NCBI GenBank assembly: GCA_022565665.1
Contig: JAIUMI010000004.1
Coordinates: 1-64,000 of the forward strand
Origin: Glycocaulis sp.
Lineage (GTDB): Bacteria > Pseudomonadota > Alphaproteobacteria > Caulobacterales > Maricaulaceae
DNA: 64,000 bases
Direction: 5' to 3'
Shown here: positions 57,250 to 64,000 of the stretch, piece by piece
Layout: each line of letters opens with the position of its first letter
How positions within the stretch are numbered: the stretch's first letter is position 1
Translations under genes and position numbers: made by a program
Notes under the pieces: generated by a model
Told to the model about the DNA's origin: nothing
Databases searched by the model: none
Seen by the model: the letters and a program-made list of their open reading frames with translations, nothing else

Positions 57250-58526
57250 GCCGCGCGCACCTTTTCAGGGGCAGCAAGGCCCAGCGTATCGCGATATAGC
57301 GATATGGCGGCTTCGGCATGCAGCTCCCAGCGGAAGAGCGTGCGTACCCGGTTGATCCCGGCCCGGCTCATCCGCGCGCGCAAATCGGCATCACCGAGCA
57401 CGGTATTGAGGGCTTCGGCAAGCGCATCGACATCGCCTACGGGCGTGATGATCCCGGCATCGCCAGCGACTTCCGGCAGCGCCCCGCCATCAGACACGAT
57501 TACCGGCGCGCCGCAGGCCATGGCCTCGGCGGGCGGGAAGCCAAAGCCTTCAAAGCGCGAGGCGGACACGAACACGGTTGCGCGGCGATGCAGGGCGGCA
57601 ATTTCCTCGCGTTTCAGGCCAGATACGAAGTCCACGCGCGATGCGAGGCCTGTCCGCTCCAGCATGGTTTTCGTCGGTCCGTCACGCAGCGCGCCGATCA
57701 CCGTCAGGCGCGCATCGGGACGGGTATCAGCAAGCTTCGAAAGGGCGGCTATCAGCACATCCAGCCCTTTGATCGGCACATCCGCGCTGGCGCTGGCCAC
57801 AATCAGATTGTCTTCACGCGGCACGGTAAGATCGGGGCAGAAGCTATTGTGATCAATGCCGTTATAGGCGATCCGTGCGCGGGTCGCATCCATGCCGGAG
57901 CGCGCGGCATAGTGCTGGCGCGCAGCGTCCGACACGGCAAGGAAGCGGGGCAGCGCACGGGCGGCGCGGGCCTGCTCGTTGACGAAGGAGTGCCAGCGCC
58001 AGGCGAGCAGCTTTCTCAACGGCGTCTCCGCACCGGCCACCGCGAAATCGCGGTCGATGGCGATGGGGTGGTGCAGGGTGGTGACAACCGGCACCTGTGC
58101 GTCGATGCGTGCCATCGGCATGGCAAGCGTCTGGTTGTCATGGATGATGTCGAAGCGGTGGCCTTCGCGCGCGATGAACGCTTCAAGGCGCAGGGCGAAT
58201 GCCGTCATCTCGCCGAACGCGCCGGTATTGTGGGCCAGCCACTCGGCCCGGTCCGCTGCATTGAAGAGATGGTTCCAGCGCAGCGCCAGCATCGCATTAT
58301 CGACCGTGAAGAGATCGAGCGAGGGCAGGGTGATCAGCTCGATCCCGTCATCGAGTTCGGGATAGGGCGGGCCGGAGGCCACGCTCACCTGCACACCGGC
58401 GTTTTTGAGCGCGCGCGTCAGTTCGCGCACATAGACGCCCTGCCCCCCGACATGCGGGTGGGAGCGATAGCTGGTCACAAGCACGCGCAAGGGCGCGGAC
58501 GGGGCGAGGTCGAGGACGTCTTTCAT
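57246..58526 (-). CDS. glycosyltransferase family 4 protein
   Basis: A 426-residue GT-B glycosyltransferase. N-terminal domain: RVLVTSYRSHPHVGGQGVYV (about 14-33, the donor-side Gly-rich loop GGQGVYV). C-terminal domain: the GT4 E-x7-E motif in SRFEGFGFPPAEAMACGAPV, followed by VSDGGALPEVAGDAGIITPV. It transfers a sugar from a nucleotide donor to an unknown lipid or glycan acceptor on the cytoplasmic side. First gene of a three-gene minus-strand unit with a methyltransferase and a toroid protein. Confidence 0.88.
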   Translation of the reverse strand: MKDVLDLAPSAPLRVLVTSYRSHPHVGGQGVYVRELTRALKNAGVQVSVASGPPYPELDDGIELITLPSLDLFTVDNAMLALRWNHLFNAADRAEWLAHNTGAFGEMTAFALRLEAFIAREGHRFDIIHDNQTLAMPMARIDAQVPVVTTLHHPIAIDRDFAVAGAETPLRKLLAWRWHSFVNEQARAARALPRFLAVSDAARQHYAARSGMDATRARIAYNGIDHNSFCPDLTVPREDNLIVASASADVPIKGLDVLIAALSKLADTRPDARLTVIGALRDGPTKTMLERTGLASRVDFVSGLKREEIAALHRRATVFVSASRFEGFGFPPAEAMACGAPVIVSDGGALPEVAGDAGIITPVGDVDALAEALNTVLGDADLRARMSRAGINRVRTLFRWELHAEAAISLYRDTLGLAAPEKVRAA

Positions 58527-58607
58527 TGGCGCGGGAAGCTAGACGCGCGGCGTCCCTTCGCCAAGTGCCAATGTGAACGCTGTTTACCAGGTGTCGGCGT
58601 ATCTTCC

Positions 58608-58706
58608 CCTCGTCCTTCGAACACCACGTGGCCGAGGGATGAAGGGAACAGAACTCCCAAAGCCCTCACCCTGAGGAGGCCTGAAAGGCCGTCTCGAAGG
58701 ACGAGG
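58608..58706. repeat. inverted-repeat intergenic element
   Basis: The 13-base end CCTCGTCCTTCGA (58608-58620) recurs as its exact reverse complement at 58694-58706. Inside are GCCGAGGGATGAAGGG and CCCTCACCCTGAGGAGGC blocks and a GGCC-TGAAA-GGCC hairpin (58678-58690). Elements with this CTCGTCCTTCGA...CCTGAGGAGG pattern are, as I recall, widely scattered in alphaproteobacterial genomes. One copy is visible here, in the divergent gap before the MFS gene. Confidence 0.7.
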
Positions 58707-58760
58707 GCTTGTCACACCCATTGCCCGTACGCCCTCCTGCGCGCTACACCGCGCGGCACG

Positions 58761-59924
58761 ATGAGCCCGGCCCGCCTGTTCGCCCGCACTGATAGCCGTT
58801 TTGCGCTGTTCTACGGTGCGTTCTATTTCGGCTTCGGGGCTTATCTGCCTTACATGCCGGTCTGGTATGCCGAGCGGGGGCTGAGCCCGGAGCTGATCGG
58901 GCTGGCCGCGGCGGCGGGCATGATCGGCCGGGTGCTGATCGCGCCTTTGGGCGCTTTCTGGTCCGACAGGGCTACGCGACGGCGCGATGCCATCCTCGCC
59001 TTCTCTGCGGCCTGCCTGCTGGTTTTCCTGCTACACGTACCAGCCACCGATCCGGTCTTCATCCTCGTACTGGCCGGGCTGTCTGGCGCGGCCGTGACGG
59101 GGATCGTGCCGCTGGTGGATGCCTTCGCCATGGGATCGGCGCGCCGGGATGGGTTTGCGTTCGGCATTCCGCGCGCCATCGGGTCCGGCCTCTTCATCGT
59201 CGGCAATCTGGGTGCCGGGGCGCTCATTTCATGGCTTGGCGGGGAGGCGGTGCTGGGCTGGGTGCTGGCGGGCGCGGTACTGACCTTTGCTGCTGCGGCT
59301 CTGCTGCCTGAAGGACGCATCGCAGAGGCTGCCAGGGAAGCCTCGGAGCCATCGGAAGCGCCCAGGCTGACCCTGCTGCTGGCTGGTGGCCTGCCGCTCG
59401 CCTTTGCCGCTTCGGCGCTGATACAGGGCGCACATGGCTTTTATTACGCCTTCTCCGCGCTCGCCTGGCGGGCCGATGGCGTGCCGGCCTGGGCGATTGG
59501 CCTGTTATGGTCGACCGGGGTAGGCGCGGAGATCATCTTCTTCGCGGTCTGGAGCCGCCTGCTACGCGGGTGGAGTGCGGCCTCCATGATGGCGCTCGGC
59601 GGCGCGGTGGCGGTCGTGCGCTGGATCGCGCTTTCCCTAAGCCCACCGCTCTGGCTGCTCTTTCCCTTGCAGACCCTGCACGCGTTCAGCTTTGCCGCCT
59701 CCTATCTGGGGTTTCTGCGCTTTGCCAGCGAGCGCGCGCCGGAACGCCTTGCCGCCACCGCGCAGGCCATCAACTCGGCCCTGTCAGGCGGGCTCGTGCT
59801 GGCGGGGGCGACCTTTGCCAGCGGGGTTGCCTTTGCTGCCTTCGGCTCTGGCGGCTTTGCCATCATGGCCATCCCGGCCGGGCTTGGCATGATCTGCGCC
59901 CTGCTGCTGGTCCGGCGTGGCTGA
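58761..59924 (+). CDS. MFS transporter (phenylpropionate permease/HcaT-like)
   Basis: A 387-residue protein of 12 predicted helices. The N-terminal FALFYGAFYFGFGAYLPYMP and VWYAERGLSPELIGL followed by LGAFWSDRATRRRDAI match the MFS_1-like / HcaT family. The start at 58761 is the natural one; a longer in-frame extension to the left only passes antisense through the glycosyltransferase gene. The substrate is unknown, as family members export or import varied small molecules. Monocistronic. Confidence 0.82.
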   Translation: MSPARLFARTDSRFALFYGAFYFGFGAYLPYMPVWYAERGLSPELIGLAAAAGMIGRVLIAPLGAFWSDRATRRRDAILAFSAACLLVFLLHVPATDPVFILVLAGLSGAAVTGIVPLVDAFAMGSARRDGFAFGIPRAIGSGLFIVGNLGAGALISWLGGEAVLGWVLAGAVLTFAAAALLPEGRIAEAAREASEPSEAPRLTLLLAGGLPLAFAASALIQGAHGFYYAFSALAWRADGVPAWAIGLLWSTGVGAEIIFFAVWSRLLRGWSAASMMALGGAVAVVRWIALSLSPPLWLLFPLQTLHAFSFAASYLGFLRFASERAPERLAATAQAINSALSGGLVLAGATFASGVAFAAFGSGGFAIMAIPAGLGMICALLLVRRG

Positions 59925-60041
59925 TAAGCGTCACGCCAGTGCCATTATTGCGCGAAATTCTGCTACCCCCTTGGGCGCAGACGCGAAGCGCCTGATATAG
60001 AAGGGTGACGCGTCCTGTCAGAGAGGGCGCTGCGGAGGGAC

Positions 60042-61202
60042 ATGACGCAATCGGCCGCCGATCCAGCCCGTCCGGCCGGGCTCGCCACGCGCGAGGCCGA
60101 CGGAAAGCTTGTGCTGGAACCGTCCGGCGACTGGCTTCTGGAAACCATCGCCAAGATGGACCGGCCCTTGCGTGAGATCGCTGCCTCCACCCCGGCAGAC
60201 CGGATGGTGATTGACCTGTCCGGGATCGGGCGGATCGACACATCGGGCGCCTACATGCTGGGCCGGGGTTTGCGCGGCGCCAGCGATCAGGACGCGGACC
60301 AGCACTATACCGGAGACCACCCGACCGCGCGCCGCCTGATCGCGGAAGTGCATCAACGCTGCAAGGTGGCAGAGCCGCAGGAAGAGGCGCCGGGCGGCTA
60401 CGGACTGCACCGGCTCATGGAGCGCATTGGCGCCGGTGTTGAGGATTTTGCCAGCGAGGCCTGGGATACGTTCGCCTTTTTCGGCCGCACGCTCAGCACG
60501 CTCGCCGCTTCACTACTGAACCCGTCCCGCCTGCGCCTGACGCCGACCATCTATCTGATGGAGACGGTGGGGATAAACGCGCTGCCGATTATCGCCACGC
60601 TTTCCTTCTTCATCGGCGCGGTCGTCGCCTTCATGGGCGCGAACCTGCTGGAAACGTTCGGTGCGGCGGTCTTCACCGTGGAACTCGTAGGGATCGCGGT
60701 CTTGCGTGAATTTGGTGTGCTGATCACCGCGATCATGCTGGCCGGGCGCTCGGATTCCGCCTTCACCGCCTCCATCGGCTCGATGAAGATGCAGCAGGAA
60801 ATCGACGCCATGAAGGTGATCGGGCTGGACCCTTACGAGGTACTGGTCATCCCGCGCGTCATCGCCTGCGTGGTGATGGCGCCGCTGCTCACGCTGGCGG
60901 CCATGCTGGCCGGGCTGTTCGGCGGGTGCCTGGTGGCGTGGGCCACGCTCGATATCTCACCCAACTTCTTCATCGCCCGCCTGCAGTCCACCATCGACTG
61001 GACGCACTTCCTGGTGGGTATGTCGAAGGCACCGGTCTTCGGCCTGATCATCGCCATTATCGGCTGCCGGCAGGGCATGAAGGTGGGCGGCGATGTGGAA
61101 AGCCTCGGCGCGCGCACCACGGCCTCGGTCGTGCAGGCGATCTTCGCCGTAATCGTGGTCGATGCGCTGTTTGCCATGATGTATCTGGAACTCGACATAT
61201 GA
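60042..61202 (+). CDS. mlaE: MlaE-family lipid ABC transporter permease with N-terminal STAS domain
   Basis: A 386-residue fusion. Residues about 25-110 form a STAS domain (MlaB-like: DRMVIDLSGIGRIDTSGAYM with the conserved Ser/Thr) and 135-386 the MlaE permease: SMKMQQEIDAMKVIGLDPYE is the coupling-helix signature, with VIPRVIACVVMAPLLTLAAM. In E. coli MlaB is a separate protein; the fusion is common in alphaproteobacteria. Transports phospholipids between the inner membrane and the periplasmic route. Its stop overlaps mlaF (ATGA). Confidence 0.92.
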   Translation: MTQSAADPARPAGLATREADGKLVLEPSGDWLLETIAKMDRPLREIAASTPADRMVIDLSGIGRIDTSGAYMLGRGLRGASDQDADQHYTGDHPTARRLIAEVHQRCKVAEPQEEAPGGYGLHRLMERIGAGVEDFASEAWDTFAFFGRTLSTLAASLLNPSRLRLTPTIYLMETVGINALPIIATLSFFIGAVVAFMGANLLETFGAAVFTVELVGIAVLREFGVLITAIMLAGRSDSAFTASIGSMKMQQEIDAMKVIGLDPYEVLVIPRVIACVVMAPLLTLAAMLAGLFGGCLVAWATLDISPNFFIARLQSTIDWTHFLVGMSKAPVFGLIIAIIGCRQGMKVGGDVESLGARTTASVVQAIFAVIVVDALFAMMYLELDI

Positions 61203-61963
61203 GCGGGCGGCCGATCATCGAGGTCAGGGGGCTACGCACCGCCTTCGGCAGCCATGTCGTCCATGACGGGCTGGATCTGGAGATACGGCGCGGCGAGGTG
61301 CTGGGCATTGTCGGCGGGTCGGGTTCAGGCAAGTCGGTCCTCTTTCACACCATTCTGGGCCTGATCACGCCAGAGCGCGGCGAGATATTCTTCGACGGCA
61401 AGCCCATGCTGCGCATGAGCAAGGCCGAGCGCACCCGTCTGGAGCGCCGCTGGGGCGTACTGTTTCAGGGGTCAGCCCTGTTTTCCGCCCTGACCGTCAG
61501 GGAGAATATCTGCGCGCCGATCCGCGAGCATGTCGATATGCCGCAAGCGCTGATGAACGAGATTGCCGATCTCAAGCTGGGGCTGGCAGGGCTCGGGCTG
61601 GAAGCGGCGGACAAATACCCGTCAGAACTCTCCGGCGGCATGCGTAAGCGCGCAGGCCTTGCCCGTGCGCTCGCGCTCGATCCTGATATACTGTTCCTGG
61701 ACGAGCCCACGGCGGGGCTCGATCCGATCTCCGCAGCCGCGTTCGACGCTTTGCTGGCGGAGATTGCGCCGACTCTGGGTATCACCGTGGTGATGATCAC
61801 GCACGACCTTGATACCCTGCATGCGGCCTGTGACCGTGTGGCGGCCATCGCGGACAAGCGGATCGTTGCGGTCGATACCCTTGAAAGGCTTGCCCAGCAT
61901 GAGCATCCGTGGATCAGAAGCTATTTTGGCGGCCCGAGAGGGCGGGCCGTGTTGAGAGGTTAA
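61199..61963 (+). CDS. mlaF: Mla-type ABC transporter ATP-binding protein
   Basis: A 254-residue ABC ATPase. Walker A is GIVGGSGSGKSVLFHTILGL (about 37-56), Q-loop in GVLFQGSALFSALTVREN, signature YPSELSGGMRKRAGLARALA, Walker B LFLDEPTAGLDP, and H-loop MITHDLDT. It starts four bases inside the mlaE gene. Drives lipid transport by MlaE. Its stop is two bases before the mlaD start. Confidence 0.94.
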   Translation: MSGRPIIEVRGLRTAFGSHVVHDGLDLEIRRGEVLGIVGGSGSGKSVLFHTILGLITPERGEIFFDGKPMLRMSKAERTRLERRWGVLFQGSALFSALTVRENICAPIREHVDMPQALMNEIADLKLGLAGLGLEAADKYPSELSGGMRKRAGLARALALDPDILFLDEPTAGLDPISAAAFDALLAEIAPTLGITVVMITHDLDTLHAACDRVAAIADKRIVAVDTLERLAQHEHPWIRSYFGGPRGRAVLRG

Positions 61964-61965
61964 TC

Positions 61966-62922
61966 ATGGAAACCCGTGCCCATCACGCGCTGGTAGGGAT
62001 GTTCGTCATCCTGCTTACGCTGGCCGGTGTGTTCTTCTTCATGTGGCTCGCGCAGATCAGTTTTGACCGCGAGTACAAGCAGTACGACATCGTGTTTGAA
62101 GGACCTGTACGGGGGTTGAGGGTAGCCTCCGAGGTGCGCTTCAACGGTATTCAGGTCGGCGAGGTGACTGATCTCGGGCTGAACCCGGAAGACACCACCG
62201 AGGTGATCGCACGCGTGCGCGTCGATGCCGGCACACCGGTGCGCCTGGACAGCGTGGCCCAGCTCGAACCACAGGGGCTGACGGGCCTTTCCTATATCCA
62301 GATTTCGTCGGGCTCGTCTGACCAGCCTCTGCTTGAAACCCGCGCCGGGGACCGTCCCGCGCGCATCTTCGCCCGGCAGACACAGCTTGATCTGCTGGTG
62401 CAGGGCGGTGAGACGCTGCTGGAAACCGCCCAGACAACCGGCCTGCTGGTCAACCGGCTTCTCAGCGAGGAGAATCAGGAGAATTTCGCGGTCCTGCTGG
62501 ACAATCTGGCCGTCATTTCCGGCCAGATGGCCGAGAATGGAGCGCTGCTGGAAGAGCTGCGCGCCAGCGTGGTGGCGGTGGAGCGCGCCGCGCAGGACAT
62601 GAGCACGGCGGCTGCCAGTATCGAACAGTTCGGCGAGACGGCGGAGCGTTTCCTGCTGGAAGAGGTCGCGCCCATGGTCGCAGAGACCGAAGCGGCTTCC
62701 ATCGCGGTCAATCAGGCGAGCATGGAAACCTATGACGCGCTGGTCGCCATCCGGCCGGGGCTTGAGACCTTCGCCAATGACGGCGTCTATCAGCTGAACG
62801 CCGCCGCCCATGACATACGCCAGCTTGTCGAGACGCTGGAGCGTCTGGCGGCCGGGCTTGAAAACGATCCTGCTGCCCTGCTGACACGGCCGCGCGGCGA
62901 GGAAGTGGAGGTGCCCCAATGA
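61966..62922 (+). CDS. mlaD: MCE-domain protein (MlaD-like)
   Basis: A 318-residue inner-membrane anchored protein. One N-terminal helix (about 8-30), then an MCE domain (about 38-120: VFEGPVRGLRVASEVRFNGI, VGEVTDLGLNPEDTTEVIAR, LEPQGLTGLSYIQISSG). A long C-terminal helical part (about 140-310) could form a coiled tunnel, as in larger MCE proteins. E. coli MlaD is only about 180 residues, so this has a longer tail. Binds lipids in the periplasm. GAGAGG upstream. Confidence 0.9.
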   Translation: METRAHHALVGMFVILLTLAGVFFFMWLAQISFDREYKQYDIVFEGPVRGLRVASEVRFNGIQVGEVTDLGLNPEDTTEVIARVRVDAGTPVRLDSVAQLEPQGLTGLSYIQISSGSSDQPLLETRAGDRPARIFARQTQLDLLVQGGETLLETAQTTGLLVNRLLSEENQENFAVLLDNLAVISGQMAENGALLEELRASVVAVERAAQDMSTAAASIEQFGETAERFLLEEVAPMVAETEAASIAVNQASMETYDALVAIRPGLETFANDGVYQLNAAAHDIRQLVETLERLAAGLENDPAALLTRPRGEEVEVPQ

Positions 62923-63590
62923 TACCGCGTATCCGCGTCCGCGCTCTTGCCATTGCCCTTGCCGGAATGGCGGCAGTCGGCCTGTCCGCCTGCGTCTCGC
63001 TTTTGCCCGAGCAGCAGCGCGTTACGCTCTACCGCCTGTCCAGTCACCTGCCCGCAGAGGCTTCTGCGCCGCATGATGCGCCTGTCGTGCGAGTCGGCCG
63101 GCCCTTTGCCCCGCGGGCCCTGTCGGGAGACAGGGTGGCGCTCGATACCGGCGAGGGGCGGATTGCCTACATGGCCGGCGCCAGCTGGGTCAGCCCGGTG
63201 CCATTCCTGGTGCAGGAACTCATCATGGACACGTTTGACCGGCGCGCGGAAAGCGTGATGGCAGCGCGGCCCGATGAAGGCGTGGCTGCACGCTATGATC
63301 TCAGACTGGAACTGCGCCGCTTCGAGGCGGTCTATGATGAGGGCGAGGGCAGGGCGCCGCGCGCCGATGTGGCCCTGCGCGCCCGGCTCATTGACGGGGC
63401 CAATCGCGAAGTTGCGGGCCTGCGCTCCATCAATGTGTCCCAACGCGCCTCCAGCAACCGCCAGAGCGCGATCGTGGACGCATTCAGCCGGGCGGCATCC
63501 GAAGCGGCGGCCGAGCTGGTGGACTGGACCGGCGAGCGCGTGGCGGCGAGCGAAGCCGCCGCCGATGAGGCTCTTGCGCAGCAGCAGTGA
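62919..63590 (+). CDS. ABC-type transport auxiliary lipoprotein (PqiC/LetC-like)
   Basis: A 223-residue lipoprotein with lipobox VGLSAC (Cys25). The mature part starts VSLLPEQQRVTLYRLS, the usual opening of the ABC_trans_aux (PF03886) family, then WVSPVPFLVQELIMDTF and ALRARLIDGANREVAG. Anchored to the outer membrane, it probably receives lipids passed from the MCE protein. Last gene of the mlaEFD unit (overlap ATGA). No mlaC or mlaA in this window. Confidence 0.85.
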   Translation: MIPRIRVRALAIALAGMAAVGLSACVSLLPEQQRVTLYRLSSHLPAEASAPHDAPVVRVGRPFAPRALSGDRVALDTGEGRIAYMAGASWVSPVPFLVQELIMDTFDRRAESVMAARPDEGVAARYDLRLELRRFEAVYDEGEGRAPRADVALRARLIDGANREVAGLRSINVSQRASSNRQSAIVDAFSRAASEAAAELVDWTGERVAASEAAADEALAQQQ

Positions 63591-63638
63591 TTGCGCCGGG
63601 AGAGAGGTGCCGGTAAAACGCCTCTCCTCTGGTCCCAA

Positions 63639-63714
63639 GGGTGGTTAGCTCAGCTGGTAGAGCAACTCGTTTACACCGAGTAGGTCGGCGGTTCGACCCC
63701 GTCACCACCCACCA
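63639..63714 (+). tRNA. tRNA-Val (anticodon TAC)
   Basis: 76 nt, with a seven-base acceptor stem GGGTGGT/ACCACCC, D-arm TAGCTCAGCTGGTAGAGCA, anticodon loop TTTACAC on stem ACTCG/CGAGT, T-arm GGCGG-TTCGACC-CCGTC, discriminator A, and an encoded CCA end. The anticodon TAC reads GUA and related valine codons. Confidence 0.97.
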
Positions 63715-63875
63715 GAGTCCCGCTTTTTTCCAAGGGTGCGGCGTGGTGTTTGCAGCGGCAGACCCGCTGCAGGTGCATTTACCGGCACCTCATCTACCGA
63801 ACGTGCTTGACCGGGAAAACGGCGCCCATTAGGAAACGCGTCTCGCTGGCAGAAACGCTGCTGGCAAGGCCCCAC

Positions 63876-63952
<77 letters not shown>

Positions 63953-63974
63953 CTTCCCCAACCGGAAAAAGCGC

Positions 63975-64000
63975 AAAAAAAAGACCGCCTATCGGGCGGT
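63975..64000 (-). terminator. rho-independent terminator at the right edge
   Basis: ACCGCCCGATAGGCGGTC on the minus strand is followed by a run of T (A-run 63975-63982 on plus). It probably ends a gene coming from beyond the right edge; it may also serve the tRNAs. Confidence 0.7.

Noticed and set aside
57318-58760. In-frame 5' extension of the MFS transporter gene
   Set aside because: It overlaps the whole glycosyltransferase gene antisense and the inverted-repeat element; the transporter's natural N-terminus starts at 58761.
63591-63638. Hairpin GAGAGGTG/CGCCTCTC before tRNA-Val as a terminator
   Set aside because: No T run follows and the stem contains a G-U pair; it could equally be chance in GC-rich DNA.

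Overview
The window is a gene-dense, high-GC stretch of a bacterial chromosome, almost certainly from an alphaproteobacterium. The evidence is the gene order serS-surE-pcm-nlpD-like-yajC-secD-secF, a mreBCD-mrdA-rodA block, a mlaE with a fused STAS domain, and an alphaproteobacterial SOS box (GAAC-N7-GAAC) between uvrA and ssb. Near matches to a CtrA half-site pair and palindromic intergenic repeats of a kind common in this class also fit. A marine or haloalkaline member of the Maricaulales/Hyphomonadaceae is my best guess; it rests on gene content only and was not checked by any search.

Left part (1-10.6 kb): a low-GC 3' fragment of an unknown gene, a cupin protein, a cold-shock protein with a long leader, TlyA, a complete seven-gene Mrp cation/proton antiporter operon (mrpABCDEFG), a palindromic intergenic element, and two secreted glycine-zipper proteins. 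Middle-left (10.6-24.1 kb): an RlmD-type RNA methyltransferase, serS, surE, pcm, a DUF6491-like protein, a LysM/M23 lipoprotein, yajC-secD-secF, a PuuD-like membrane protein, a serine hydrolase, a squalene/phytoene-synthase-like protein and trmFO.

Middle (24.2-37.6 kb): a TonB-C-terminal protein whose signal peptide is split from the body by a nine-G run, a block of membrane proteins (at least three paralogues) around a CPBP-family protease, uvrA and ssb divergent across a LexA box, a BAAT-like hydrolase, a class D beta-lactamase and a Tat-exported kelch protein. Right-middle (37.8-53 kb): gyrA, coaD, two cyclophilins flanking a serine hydrolase, a cruciform-forming repeat, queA, a VTT-domain protein, the rod-shape operon mreBCD-mrdA-rodA, and a sodium-dependent transporter.

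Right part (53-64 kb): prolyl aminopeptidase, a lipoprotein, a methyltransferase, an opposing three-gene cluster (GT4 glycosyltransferase, methyltransferase, alpha/alpha-toroid protein), a second inverted-repeat element, an MFS transporter, a Mla-type lipid transport operon, and tRNA-Val and tRNA-Asp genes. Most of the window is housekeeping. No prophage, IS element, CRISPR array or classical defence island is visible. The points most worth following up are the poly-G frameshift, the membrane-paralogue/CPBP block, the glycosyltransferase/toroid cluster, the beta-lactamase and the three intergenic palindromes.
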